From NCBI GenBank assembly GCA_942493145.1, contig OW818679.1, positions 930,001-994,000 of the forward strand: a stretch of DNA of 64,000 bases. Reading direction: 5' to 3'. The position numbers were made by a program, and so were the translations under genes. Of the stretch, positions 29,959 through 39,459 are shown in pieces (positions within the stretch are counted from its first letter, which is position 1; every line of letters begins with the position of its first letter). The stretch comes from ENR-C20 sp942493145 (lineage in GTDB: Bacteria > Bacillota > Clostridia > Acetivibrionales > DTU013). Below the pieces are notes generated by a model. The model was not told where the DNA came from and searched no databases. It saw only the letters and a program-made list of their open reading frames with translations.

Positions 29959-30290
29959 CTGAACACCTTCAGATTCCATCGCTGCTCTGGCACGCTCAAA
30001 TTTTCATACTCAAGTTCACCGATAGATCCGCCATCCACTGTATAAGCGAAATCTGCACCGAAGCCTTCTAAGTCAAAGTGAACGGTCCCTCTTCCATTCT
30101 CCGCATCGGGAGTGAATTCGATCTTATCCCTATAGACATAGCCCTTTTCATCCATGCCAGCTTGCAGGCCCATGCCGTGGAAATACTGGACAAGTGCCTC
30201 GCCCAGTATTTTCTGTCCCGGTGTACTGGGTACCGTTTCGCTGTCTTCCAAAGATCTGGTGCAAAAGGAAATGTATTTGCCGGGTAAAAC
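29946..30290 (-). pseudogene. 5'-truncated gene remnant (C-terminal part of an unknown protein)
   Basis: The frame is open from a TGA at 30291-30293 down to 29946, but has no ATG or GTG and only one TTG (30251) with no ribosome-binding site. Protein-like sequence (LPGKYISFCTRSLEDSETVPSTP..., then GYVYRDKIEFTPDAENGRGTVHFDLEGFGADFAYTVDGG) continues upstream of that TTG, so the true N-terminus appears missing. It looks like the C-terminal ~110 residues of a soluble protein of unknown family left by a deletion. Confidence 0.5.
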
Positions 30291-30407
30291 TCAATACATT
30301 AGTCTATCCATATGATAAAATAAGGTTTTAACAGAGTAAAGGATTGGTAGATAATTAGCACAGTGTATTGCATTACTGACTGAAAAATATTAGAAAAGAG
30401 TGGCGCT

Positions 30408-31961
30408 ATGTATAGTAACTTGAAAAGCCAGACAATGGGGCATATGCTTAAAAAGAGATATACATTGGCACTAAGCATAATTGCTCTCCTGGTTATATTT
30501 AGCCAGATGATAATTCAGATTTCATTAATATCACAGCAGGATGACTCCCGGGTAGTAAACATTGCAGGACGCCAACGTATGCTGAGCCAACGTATCAATA
30601 AAGCAGCTTTTGGCTTATATTTCACTACTAAGGCCAACGATTCACAAAGATACATGGAAGAGCTTAATAGCTCGTTAATGCTTTGGGAAAAATCTCATAA
30701 TGGACTTCAGAACGGTGATTTGGAATTGGGGCTCCCAGGTAAAAACAGTGACGAAATAATTGAGATCTTTGCGGATATTGAACCGCAGTATCAGGCCATT
30801 TTGAGTGCAGCCAAATCAATTCACAAGCTGGCATTTATCAAAGGAAATAATGAAAGTGAATTGCTTGAAATGATACGCATCATTCAGGACAACGAGCAAA
30901 GTTTCCTGAAAGGAATGGATACAATTGTATTTCAATATGACTATGAATCAAAGCAAAAGGTAAATTCAATTAGAATTATAGAAATAATAATACTTATTGT
31001 TACTTTTATTACTTTGACAATTGAGGTTTTATTTATATTCAGACCGGCACAGAAACAAATTGTTAATAGTATGGATGAGCTTGAGGAAAGCAAACAAAAT
31101 CTTGAAAAGCTTTTTGAAACTGCACCAACTGCAATGTTCCTTATTGATGAGGCGGATTTCAGGGTGACGAAGCTTAATCATATGGCAAAAGACATTCTTA
31201 AGGTATCCCTTGAAGATTCCCTTGGCATTGATTTGAAAAATATGCTGGAACTTAATGAAGGTGATTTTGAAGTACTTAATGATAAGCTGCATTCAGGTGT
31301 GGCGATGGAAAACCACGAAGCTGTACTGAGAAATAAGGGGAATATGAGTCTTGTAGTTTTATTATCATCGAATTTGATCAAATATGATGATAAAAGTACG
31401 ATACTGTTGGGGTTGTCAGATATCACAAAATTGAAGGAGGCTGAGGAAGTTCTAAAGAAATACGCCTCAGTGGATGAGATGACAGGCTTTCTAAATAAGC
31501 GGACGGGCATGTTAGTCCTTGAAAATGTTTTTAACCGTGAACGAGCTGAAACAGGAGAACTCAGTATTTGTTTCATAGACATAGATGGGCTTAAGATGGT
31601 AAATGATTCTTATGGGCATGAAGAGGGCGACTTTTATATAAAAACAGTCTCTCAGGTTATTTTTTACAGCACAAGTTCACAAGATGCCAAATTTCGGTAT
31701 GGTGGAGATGAATTCATATTGATTCTCGATAAGTGTGAAAGGAAAGGTGCTGAGGCTGTAATAGCCAGAATTAATAACAACCTGAAATCAGTATCTGATA
31801 AGGCTGCAAAACCATACCCTATGCACATGAGCTATGGTATAGCAGTATTAAATGAAGAATTGGTTGAGACATTCGAAGAATTGCTTTCAATTGCAGACAA
31901 GAGAATGTATGAGAATAAAAAAATTAATAAAGATAAGTTAAGGGCATCTTTATTGAGTTGA
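30408..31961 (+). CDS. Membrane GGDEF protein with PilJ/NIT-like sensor and PAS domain
   Basis: This 517-aa protein has a transmembrane helix at ~17-42, an extracytoplasmic region with the PilJ/NarX-type motif NIAGRQRMLSQRI (51-63), a second helix at ~187-210, a PAS-like domain (~230-345) and a GGDEF domain with GGDEF at 432-436 (YGGDEF). It should make cyclic di-GMP in response to an external signal. The RxxD inhibitory site normally five residues before GGDEF reads SSQD, so product inhibition at that site is probably absent. It is followed at 45 bases by a small cysteine-containing protein gene. Confidence 0.88.
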   Translation: MYSNLKSQTMGHMLKKRYTLALSIIALLVIFSQMIIQISLISQQDDSRVVNIAGRQRMLSQRINKAAFGLYFTTKANDSQRYMEELNSSLMLWEKSHNGLQNGDLELGLPGKNSDEIIEIFADIEPQYQAILSAAKSIHKLAFIKGNNESELLEMIRIIQDNEQSFLKGMDTIVFQYDYESKQKVNSIRIIEIIILIVTFITLTIEVLFIFRPAQKQIVNSMDELEESKQNLEKLFETAPTAMFLIDEADFRVTKLNHMAKDILKVSLEDSLGIDLKNMLELNEGDFEVLNDKLHSGVAMENHEAVLRNKGNMSLVVLLSSNLIKYDDKSTILLGLSDITKLKEAEEVLKKYASVDEMTGFLNKRTGMLVLENVFNRERAETGELSICFIDIDGLKMVNDSYGHEEGDFYIKTVSQVIFYSTSSQDAKFRYGGDEFILILDKCERKGAEAVIARINNNLKSVSDKAAKPYPMHMSYGIAVLNEELVETFEELLSIADKRMYENKKINKDKLRASLLS

Positions 31962-32005
31962 TGGTCACTGAATCAAACTAAATTTTAGTAAAGGAGCATG
32001 GAGCT

Positions 32006-32323
32006 ATGGTTGAGGTTAATGTGAATCCCGGTGTGTGTGGCTTGAAAACTGTAATAAAGATAGATTCGGAGGATATGCAGAATGCTCTTATTGAAATTTG
32101 TACTGACTGTCCGAATATCAAACCTATGGAACAGGAATTAAAGGAAGCTGACGGGTATGAGGAGTGTTTCTCAAAGCTCGGTGATTCTAAGATTTATAGA
32201 CTGGCAAACAAGTACTGTAAACATGCTGCCTGTCCAGTGCCTTCAGCGATAATTAAAGGGATTGAAGTAGCGTGTGGACTGGCTTTACCGAGGGATGCAA
32301 CAATTAAGATAGCAAAAGTATAA
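32006..32323 (+). CDS. Conserved cysteine-containing small protein (DUF6951-like), 105 aa
   Basis: ATG 32006 stands behind AAAGGAGC. The 105-aa soluble protein has six cysteines (VCGLKT, CTDCPN, EECF, YCKHAACPVP) in a spacing that suggests metal binding or redox activity. The GVCG-x-K...DCPNI...CxxHAACPVPSAIIKGIEVACGLALP layout resembles a clostridial conserved family that I recall as DUF6951; no function is known. Its placement between a GGDEF gene and a UbiA operon gives no clear hint. Confidence 0.65.
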   Translation: MVEVNVNPGVCGLKTVIKIDSEDMQNALIEICTDCPNIKPMEQELKEADGYEECFSKLGDSKIYRLANKYCKHAACPVPSAIIKGIEVACGLALPRDATIKIAKV

Positions 32324-32384
32324 TTTAGCTTAAGATTATCAAGATTTGCAGCATAGTAAATATTAGGGAAAGGAGCAATCTATT

Positions 32385-32495
32385 ATGAAAAAGATTATCC
32401 ATAACAAGTATTTCATTGGATTTGATCGCTTCATTATACCTTATTTAAAAAGCCTGCGCAGAAAAGAAGAGCTGTCAGGAGATCAATCATTATGA
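32385..32495 (+). CDS. 36-aa basic ORF translationally coupled to UbiA
   Basis: ATG 32385 follows GAAAGGAGC. The product MKKIIHNKYFIGFDRFIIPY... is 36 residues, rich in Lys/Arg and aromatic residues, possibly an amphipathic helix. Its TGA overlaps the next gene's ATG as ATGA (32492-32495), a sign of coupling. The UbiA gene lacks its own clear ribosome site apart from CAGGAG inside this ORF, which further supports a real upstream reading frame. No homolog known to me. Confidence 0.5.
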   Translation: MKKIIHNKYFIGFDRFIIPYLKSLRRKEELSGDQSL

Positions 32496-33382
32496 GCAAT
32501 AGAACTCTGAAAATTTGGTTCAGGGCAATCAGACCGTTTTCCTTTACCGGTTCTTTGATTCCAGTTATCCTGGGAAGCATAATGGCTATAAAACAAGATG
32601 AATTTCACATGTTTTATTTTGTATTATCTTTGGCAGGCATAGTGTTGCTGCATGCAGGTGTAAATCTTCTCAGCGATCATGATGATTTTGAAAACAAAGT
32701 AGATACAATGGACTCTTACGGCTCCAGCGGGGTTATTCTGGAAAAATTAATAACGCCGCGACAAATATCCAGGGTTGGAAAGCTGCTTCTGTTTTCTGGA
32801 AGCATAATTGGCTTGATTCTATTCTACAACCGGGGGTGGGTAGTATTGCTGCTAGGAATAATAGGTGCATTTGGCGGGTATTCCTATACCGGCAAGCCAT
32901 TTGCTTTAAAATATAAGGGACTGGGAGCCCCGCTTGTCTTTTTGCTTTTTGGCCCTTTACCTGTTATAGGCTCATACTATGTACAAACACAAACTATAAC
33001 ATATGCTGCCCTGCTTGTTTCAATTCCTGTTGGATTACTAACAACAGCTATATTGCATGCAAATGATATCCGTGATATCCTTCATGATAAGGAAGCGGGT
33101 ATCCGTACTTTATCCATAATCATCGGTAAAGGTAATGCGAAAAAACTATACTATGGCTTTATCCTTTGCTCATATGGCGCAGTATTGTTGATGGTTTGTT
33201 TCAGGGTTCTTCCTGTTTGGAGCCTGTCCTGCCTGATAACAGTTCCGGCGGCTGTCAAATGCATAAACAAATTATATAAAAAAGGGGATATTGTAATATT
33301 GGATAAAATGACCGCACAATTACATTCGCAATTTGGGGGTATATTGATTTTATCGATCCTACTGCCTTCAATAATAAAATAA
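32492..33382 (+). CDS. UbiA-family prenyltransferase (MenA-like)
   Basis: This 296-aa protein has eight or nine transmembrane helices. Two Asp-rich motifs bind the prenyl diphosphate through magnesium: NLLSDHDDFENKVD (58-71) and NDIRDILHDKEAG (~190-202). The family transfers polyprenyl groups to aromatic acceptors such as DHNA, but no menaquinone genes accompany it, so the acceptor is unknown. It is coupled to the preceding 36-aa ORF and followed 13 bases later by a CPBP protease gene and a methyltransferase, which suggests a lipid/quinone-type modification operon. Confidence 0.88.
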   Translation: MSNRTLKIWFRAIRPFSFTGSLIPVILGSIMAIKQDEFHMFYFVLSLAGIVLLHAGVNLLSDHDDFENKVDTMDSYGSSGVILEKLITPRQISRVGKLLLFSGSIIGLILFYNRGWVVLLLGIIGAFGGYSYTGKPFALKYKGLGAPLVFLLFGPLPVIGSYYVQTQTITYAALLVSIPVGLLTTAILHANDIRDILHDKEAGIRTLSIIIGKGNAKKLYYGFILCSYGAVLLMVCFRVLPVWSLSCLITVPAAVKCINKLYKKGDIVILDKMTAQLHSQFGGILILSILLPSIIK

Positions 33383-33395
33383 AGGAGGGCGTGCT

Positions 33396-34037
33396 TTGCA
33401 TAAAGCTGAAAAGCAGAACTTTATACCTGTCATTATATCCATAATTGTCGCAGCAATCCTTTGGTATTTCATGTTTGTTATTAAGCCGATGAATTTTTGG
33501 ATTGAGATGAGTATATCCATATTGATCCTTGTAATAGCAGCGCTTTTTTCAGGATGCGTTTTACCACGTCTCAAAAAGGTTGAATTAAGGCATGTAATAA
33601 TAGGAATTGCCTCTGCAGCGTTATTGTATTTCGTTTTTTATATGGGAAACATTGTATCAGGCTACATTTTTCCATTCAAGGATGCACAGATATCATCGGT
33701 TTACAGTATCAGGTCACAGGGGAATCTTGTTTGGATCGGTCTTTTGCTTCTATTTGTCATTGGACCCGGTGAGGAAATATATTGGAGAGGCTATATTCAA
33801 AAGACGTTTTCCGGAAGGTTTGGAGAAAACAAGGGTTATTTGATAGCAACCCTGTTATATGCTGGAGTTCATATAATTACCGGAAATTTTATGTTAATTA
33901 TTGCTGCTCTTGTATGCGGATTGTTCTGGGGATGGCTGTATAAAAAGGAAAAGAGCCTTGTACCGGTAATAATATCTCATGCACTATGGGATCTGACCAT
34001 ATTTGTCCTATTTCCGATTATGGAGGTGCAGTTATGA
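33396..34037 (+). CDS. CPBP-family intramembrane metalloprotease (Abi/Rce1-like)
   Basis: The gene starts with TTG 33396 behind AAAGGAGGG. The 213-aa protein has about six hydrophobic helices and the CPBP motifs: EExxxR (Glu126, Glu127, Arg131), a later GxHxxxxN (VHIITGN) and a C-terminal ISHALWD. Such proteases cleave prenylated or peptide substrates within the membrane; in bacteria many act in bacteriocin self-protection. The pairing with a prenyltransferase is striking because Rce1 relatives act on prenylated proteins. The stop overlaps the next ATG as ATGA. Confidence 0.88.
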   Translation: MHKAEKQNFIPVIISIIVAAILWYFMFVIKPMNFWIEMSISILILVIAALFSGCVLPRLKKVELRHVIIGIASAALLYFVFYMGNIVSGYIFPFKDAQISSVYSIRSQGNLVWIGLLLLFVIGPGEEIYWRGYIQKTFSGRFGENKGYLIATLLYAGVHIITGNFMLIIAALVCGLFWGWLYKKEKSLVPVIISHALWDLTIFVLFPIMEVQL

Positions 34038-34957
34038 TGTGGCATGATCCTGATTTTTGGGAAAGGGAATGGCAGGAGGCACGTAATAGTTCAGTGTATG
34101 GCCGAAGGCTGAAAAACATGGATGATGTCGAATGGTGGAACCTGCGTGCACCAAGTTATGCAGCCCGGAATGGGATAGAAAAGCTCACCGGCGATTTGGA
34201 CAGCATCAAGGGTGAGGGGAATGACAGTGGCAACAAAAAAAACGGTTTGTTGGAAAGCATCCTCCAAAGTGGTTTTATCGACAGAGATGCAGATTTGCTG
34301 GATATTGGCAGTGGACCAGGGAATTATGCCATTCCGCTGGCAGGAATGTTCAAACGGGTCGTGGCTGTGGATCCTTCATCCAGGATGCTGTCTATTTTGG
34401 AAGAGCGTGCTGCCGCTTTGAACATCAATAATATTGAAACAGTATGCATGTCGTGGGAGGATGTAAATCTGAACAAGCTTGAATGGAACAGGAGGTTTGG
34501 ACTGGTTCTTGCAATAAAGACTCCTGGTATAAAAAACGCACTGACATTGAAGAAAATGATGGATGCGTCAAATAAAGGCTGCTTTTATAATGGGTTCATT
34601 AAAAGAGTGGACATGGGCCAGCAGGAGGTTTGGAGGTTTTTATTCAATGAAGAAAAACCTCCTGTTCCGGCCGAGGTCTTCTATATATTTCATCTGCTGC
34701 ATGCCTTGGGAAATATGCCGGCACTAAACCTGAACAAGTGCATGATTAAAAGGAAAATGACCATCGATGAAGCAATACAGGATTTAATGCTGATGATGAA
34801 GCCATATCGTGATGTTCCCAACGATTTAGACGTGATAGTAAGCGAATATATACAAAAAAATGCTGTGGATGGAGTATACACAAAGGTACGGGATATGATT
34901 GAAGGGAATATATCATGGACAGTCTCACAGGATCAGGACCTTGAAAAACAAACATAA
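34034..34957 (+). CDS. Class I SAM-dependent methyltransferase
   Basis: ATG 34034 overlaps the previous gene's TGA as ATGA and gives a 307-aa cytoplasmic protein; the longer frame inside the CPBP gene is rejected. The SAM-binding loop is LLDIGSGPGNYAIPLA (~93-108) followed by acidic VVAVDPSS. It lacks obvious signs of rRNA or DNA methylation and fits small-molecule methyltransferases. It ends the 32385-34957 operon of small ORF, UbiA, CPBP protease and methyltransferase. The substrate is unknown. Confidence 0.85.
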   Translation: MMWHDPDFWEREWQEARNSSVYGRRLKNMDDVEWWNLRAPSYAARNGIEKLTGDLDSIKGEGNDSGNKKNGLLESILQSGFIDRDADLLDIGSGPGNYAIPLAGMFKRVVAVDPSSRMLSILEERAAALNINNIETVCMSWEDVNLNKLEWNRRFGLVLAIKTPGIKNALTLKKMMDASNKGCFYNGFIKRVDMGQQEVWRFLFNEEKPPVPAEVFYIFHLLHALGNMPALNLNKCMIKRKMTIDEAIQDLMLMMKPYRDVPNDLDVIVSEYIQKNAVDGVYTKVRDMIEGNISWTVSQDQDLEKQT

Positions 34958-35160
34958 ATTATGGTTTCTTTTATTGAAAAATTATAGTATAATATTCCTA
35001 ATTTATGTAATTTAATTTGCTGCTTTTCAGTCGAAAAATCTTCAACAATTATTGCTGCTTTTATTTTAAATTCCTAAGTGTAAATACACTTCAATGTTTG
35101 ATTGGAATATAAATTTTCATTTATATATTTAACCAATTTAATATTAAGGAGGGGGATTGC

Positions 35161-37569
35161 ATGAAAAAAGTAGTCAGGTTAGTTGTATTGTTCGCTTTTA
35201 CCCTTAGTATCATCTCACCCTTTGGATGGACAGATGCTACTCCGGTATCAGCCGAGTCAAGTGTTACTTTTGCAGTAAACCAGGTTGCGCCTAATGAAGG
35301 AGCCATAGCAAAGAGTTTGATCAATCAGGGTAAAATAAATCCTAATGCGACCCAGGTTGAAATTGATGCTATGGTACAACAGTACCTGAAGACAAAGCTG
35401 AAAGTTGAACCGGATTCAGCTGATGCAGACAAGCGTGCCCGTGTACAAGCAGCAAAATCAAAGTCTTACAACGAAATTGGTTTTAGAAATTTCGTAGATG
35501 ATAAGAAACATGGCGTAAATATTCGCAAACAGGAACAGGAACATATTTCCGACGTCAGGCCTCAGCAGTTCCCGGAGAATCCTGAAACTGGCAAGCTGCT
35601 TGTAATTCTGGCTGACTTCGACGAGGACAGTGGCGGCCCGTTATTTATTGATTTTCCTGTACCTGGTCCTCTGGACAATTCTACAATGTATGTATCCGAC
35701 TACAGCAATAATTATTATAAGAAGCTTCTATTCAGCAGAGGTGGCTTCACAGCTGTCGATCAGAATGGAATGAATCTCTCCCTCAACAGTATGAATGACT
35801 ATTTTCTGGAACAGTCACAAGGGAAATACGGAATATCAGGAGATGTTTATGGCTGGTATACTCTGCCTCATTCAGAAGCTTATTATGGTGATGATGATCC
35901 TGCTGGCGGCAATGACAATCTGGCTCCCGGCACCCCGCAAAATTTGGTTAAAGACCTTATGGATATAGTTGCGCAGGACAACAGTATCAATTTATCTGAT
36001 TATGATCTTGAGGACCTTTATGATATAGACGGTGATAACAACTATAAAGAAGCTGATGGAATAATCGACCATCTTATTATTGTCCATGCTGGTATGGATC
36101 AGAGTGCAGGCGGCGGTGATCAGGGAGACGATGCCATCTGGGCGCATAGCTCTTCAGTTAACTATACGGTAACTTCCGGTGGGAAAGAGTATACCGTTAT
36201 GAACTACACGATTCAAGGGCAGGACAGTGCAATAGGCACTTTCTGCCATGAATATGGCCATGATTTGGGCCTGCCCGATGAATATGATACCGCTTATTCC
36301 GGCAGTGGAGAACCTGTAGGTTTCTGGTCTATAATGGCGAGCGGAAGCTGGCTTGGACAGCCACTTGATTCAAAACCGTCCTCATTCAGTGCCTGGGCGC
36401 GTTTTGCATTGGGATGGATCACCCCGACTGAAGTTGACGTAACTTCTCTAAAATCCAGGGGTATAGCTTATGATATAGATGAGGCTGTCAGTTTTGGTTC
36501 CAATACTCCGGCAATCAAGGCTAACCTGCCTGATCAGACTATAACCATTGCTACACCATATCAGGGAAGTTACATATGGTACGGCGGCCGGGAAGACCAA
36601 ATCGACAACACAATGTATATACCCCTTGACCTTACTGCATCATCTTCAGCTACCAATATTGACCTCAATATGGCTTTGATGTATGAAATCGAAGACAACT
36701 GGGATTTCGGCTTTGTTCAGGTATCAACGGATAACGGAACAACCTGGACATCACTTGAATCAGAAACCGGACTTACGACATCCGCTATTGTTGCCGACGG
36801 AATGCCGGAAATAGCAGCTAACATGCCCGGGTATACAGGAAGTACCGGTGGCGGGTGGGTCAATGACACTCTTGACCTGACTCCATATAAAGGCCTGAAT
36901 ATCCTACTTCAGATAAGGTATATGACTGATTGGGGTACAACATACACAGGCATGTTTGTGGACTCACTCAGTGTTGTAGTTGATGGAACTGTAACACTAT
37001 TAGAAGAAAATGCTGAAAGCGGTATTGGGTCCTGGGACGTAGATGGTTGGACCATAATGACTGGTACTGAACAAAAGGGGCATTATTATATGCTTGAATG
37101 GCGTAATTACAAGGGCTCCGATGAAACCCTCAAAAATTGTTACCAATTTGTGGATTCGGCCAACGGTACCATAGATACCTTCAGATATGAGCCCGGCCTG
37201 GTTCTCTGGTACAGGAACAAGGCATATACAGAAAACTGGACCGGCGTACATCCGGGATATGTATTCCTTGGAGTTGTAGATGCCCATCCTGAACCTGTAC
37301 TTTATAAAGGGAGTCCATTAAGGACACGCCTGCAGATAAGGGATGCCGCATTTAATGTTGACCCTGTTCAAGCCAAGACATTTGTTATTGGAAACGATAT
37401 TATAAAACTTCCTAAGCTTCCTGCTGTTTCAGCCTTTAGCGACAACAAGCCGTATTGGTACCAGAAAACATCTGATTCCGGATTATTACTTCCCAACTAC
37501 GGATTCAAATTCAAGGTGACCGGGCACTCGCGCGATGGTTCAGTAGGACGTGTACTGCTATACAGATAA
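35161..37569 (+). CDS. Secreted M6-family metalloprotease (immune-inhibitor-A-like)
   Basis: The gene starts behind AAGGAGGGGG. The 802-aa preprotein has a signal peptide (~1-31, cleavage near VSAES), a propeptide to ~130, the M6 catalytic domain with zinc motif HEYGHDLGLPDEYD (His363, Glu364, His367) and a downstream Met-turn (SIMASGSW), then beta-rich C-terminal domains with repeated aromatic/Gly segments. M6 proteases degrade host or environmental proteins outside the cell. Length fits InhA-like proteases. A strong terminator follows at 37658. No sorting signal is seen, so it is probably released. Confidence 0.92.
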   Translation: MKKVVRLVVLFAFTLSIISPFGWTDATPVSAESSVTFAVNQVAPNEGAIAKSLINQGKINPNATQVEIDAMVQQYLKTKLKVEPDSADADKRARVQAAKSKSYNEIGFRNFVDDKKHGVNIRKQEQEHISDVRPQQFPENPETGKLLVILADFDEDSGGPLFIDFPVPGPLDNSTMYVSDYSNNYYKKLLFSRGGFTAVDQNGMNLSLNSMNDYFLEQSQGKYGISGDVYGWYTLPHSEAYYGDDDPAGGNDNLAPGTPQNLVKDLMDIVAQDNSINLSDYDLEDLYDIDGDNNYKEADGIIDHLIIVHAGMDQSAGGGDQGDDAIWAHSSSVNYTVTSGGKEYTVMNYTIQGQDSAIGTFCHEYGHDLGLPDEYDTAYSGSGEPVGFWSIMASGSWLGQPLDSKPSSFSAWARFALGWITPTEVDVTSLKSRGIAYDIDEAVSFGSNTPAIKANLPDQTITIATPYQGSYIWYGGREDQIDNTMYIPLDLTASSSATNIDLNMALMYEIEDNWDFGFVQVSTDNGTTWTSLESETGLTTSAIVADGMPEIAANMPGYTGSTGGGWVNDTLDLTPYKGLNILLQIRYMTDWGTTYTGMFVDSLSVVVDGTVTLLEENAESGIGSWDVDGWTIMTGTEQKGHYYMLEWRNYKGSDETLKNCYQFVDSANGTIDTFRYEPGLVLWYRNKAYTENWTGVHPGYVFLGVVDAHPEPVLYKGSPLRTRLQIRDAAFNVDPVQAKTFVIGNDIIKLPKLPAVSAFSDNKPYWYQKTSDSGLLLPNYGFKFKVTGHSRDGSVGRVLLYR

Positions 37570-37657
37570 ATAGTTTTAAGATGGTTTATATGGATATAAA
37601 TCCGTCCACTGTTCGGTGAACTGGATTTCTATTAAGGCTTAAAATCCCAAATCCTAA

Positions 37658-37699
37658 TGAAGGGGGACTTCAAAAAATGAAGTCCCCCTTCATGTTTTC
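37658..37699. terminator. Terminator between M6 protease and chemoreceptor genes
   Basis: A perfect 15-bp stem (37658-37672 with 37678-37692), 5-base loop and ...TGTTTTC tail; it lies between two convergent genes and may serve both. Confidence 0.85.
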
Positions 37700-37747
37700 A
37701 TGAGGTTATATGTGATTATTTGAGAGTTGCTTATGTTTGTTTTTTAA

Positions 37748-39046
37748 TTAAACAAGCAACATCTTTAATTCGCCAAGCAATTCCACAACTTTCTGCGAAG
37801 TCCGTTCCATTTCGCTTAACAGTTTCTCCGCTTCTGCAAGGTTGCCTTTGTTATATAGATCTATTGCCTTTCTTGCCTGTTCATGAAGCATTGAGTGAGG
37901 CTTTTCAAGTTGAGATATCAACTTCAATACATTTGTTTCTGTTGATGATAAACTGTCAATCCATTTACCGAGTCTGCATTCATGATGGCTTGCAACATTA
38001 TTGGTATCCATCTGGAGATACCCGAGTATCATGTTATAAACCCGCCATTTCCACATCAGGTGATCGGAAATGCTCAATTCAATCAAGGTGTTGTTATCAA
38101 TGCAATCCATTTCTTTAAATATCTTTAACCGAAGGCTGTCTAAATGTTGAGAAATATCAAAGAATGCCTTACCTGTCTTGTTTGATTCATTTTTCAATTT
38201 GACCGATCTTTCATTAATGATCATCAGGCTTGAAGAAATTTCCTGGGAAGCAGCTGTTTGCTCTTCTATGTTTGCTGATATTTCTGAAAAGCTGGCGCCT
38301 ACCGTTTCCATTGAAGACCCTATGCCTCTGATTCCTGTTGTTGCCTCATCTATGGATTTTTTAGATGTGTTGAAGGAATTGACGACTTCATCCAGTGATT
38401 CTGCAGTTTTTTTGATTTTTGAATTGAGTGAATTTACTGTTGCCTGTATGGAAATTACCTGTTTGGTCGAGCTTTCAGATAGTTTTCTTATTTCATCAGC
38501 GACAACCGCAAAACCTTTTCCGTGTTCACCGGCTCTTGCAGCTTCTATCGCCGCATTTAACGCAAGCAGGTTTGTCTGGTCGGCAACTGCATTAATAACA
38601 CTTACCATTTCAAATATCTTTTCGGTTTCCTGGGTGACTAACTCCATAGTCGCCTTGACTTGAGCGGTTTTGTCCATATTTTCTTCAATCAGCTTGAAGG
38701 TTATGTCGATCTTGTTCAAATTGGTTTGTGCACCGCTTATGCTTTCATTGTTCGTATTATAAGATTTTTGTACAAAACTTGAAATGTCCTCGGTTGTTGC
38801 ACTCATCTCCTGACTGCTGGCTGCTACGCCTTCAACCATTTTTGTCTGTTCGTTTGCATCCATAATCATTTCTTTCACATAATCCAACCGGGTCATAAAT
38901 TGCAATAATTCATTTGCCTGAATCAATACTTCTGCAGAGCAATTTTCCTGTTTTTTCAGTTTTTCCTGCAGCAAGATAAAGTCATTATTATCTTGTTTGC
39001 TCTCATTTGTGAGATCATTTTTTAAGGAAGCTTTTTTCCTGAACAT
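37748..39046 (-). CDS. Soluble methyl-accepting chemotaxis protein with CZB domain
   Basis: This 432-aa protein has no transmembrane helix. A coiled-coil N-terminal part precedes the MCP signalling hairpin (VINAVADQTNLLALNAAIEAARAGEHGKGFAVVADEIRKL, around 145-185), and the C-terminal ~110 residues form a chemoreceptor zinc-binding (CZB) domain: HLMWKWRV, HHECRLGKW and HSMLHEQAR supply the His/Cys zinc ligands. CZB receptors respond to zinc or hypochlorous-acid-type oxidants through cytoplasmic sensing. The gene is monocistronic; no other chemotaxis gene is in the window. Confidence 0.92.
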   Translation of the reverse strand: MFRKKASLKNDLTNESKQDNNDFILLQEKLKKQENCSAEVLIQANELLQFMTRLDYVKEMIMDANEQTKMVEGVAASSQEMSATTEDISSFVQKSYNTNNESISGAQTNLNKIDITFKLIEENMDKTAQVKATMELVTQETEKIFEMVSVINAVADQTNLLALNAAIEAARAGEHGKGFAVVADEIRKLSESSTKQVISIQATVNSLNSKIKKTAESLDEVVNSFNTSKKSIDEATTGIRGIGSSMETVGASFSEISANIEEQTAASQEISSSLMIINERSVKLKNESNKTGKAFFDISQHLDSLRLKIFKEMDCIDNNTLIELSISDHLMWKWRVYNMILGYLQMDTNNVASHHECRLGKWIDSLSSTETNVLKLISQLEKPHSMLHEQARKAIDLYNKGNLAEAEKLLSEMERTSQKVVELLGELKMLLV

Positions 39047-39315
39047 TAAATTCTCCTTTCAAATATAGCAGTAATAGAATATAGAAATAAATGGATTATG
39101 TAAAGTATTAAGAGCGTAACATTTTTAGAAGTAATAGGCAACATAAAATGGATAATTTACATAATTAATAGAGTAAATATACCATTTAAAATACTAGATA
39201 AACAGAAATATTCCTTATTTAGTCAGTGAACATGATAAAAAATAACTTTGATATTACTTGTTAATAAAAGTAACAGATAGGTAAATTTAAGCAGGATTAA
39301 GTAAAGAAGATCAGA

Positions 39316-39378
39316 TTGACTAATCTCTATAGTTCCATTATAATATTAGCATACCCTACTGGGGTATGCTAATATTAT
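39316..39378 (+). promoter_or_regulatory. Promoter with perfect CsoR/CstR-like palindrome
   Basis: TTGACT (39316-39321), 17 bases, TATAAT (39339-39344). The -10 overlaps a perfect 17-bp palindrome (39340-39356 with 39362-39378, 5-base centre) whose core is ATACCC-N5-GGGTAT. G-tract cores of this sort are bound by CsoR/CstR/RcnR-family repressors, which sense copper, persulfides or nickel. It controls the 76-aa gene at 39460. A second core of the same form lies at 47144-47162. No CsoR-family gene is in the window. Confidence 0.7.
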
Positions 39379-39459
39379 AGCTTGTGATAATAGATTGTTT
39401 TCTGTGTAAAGGTACGCAAGCTGTAAAATTAAATATATTAGTAGAAGGAAAATGCAATC

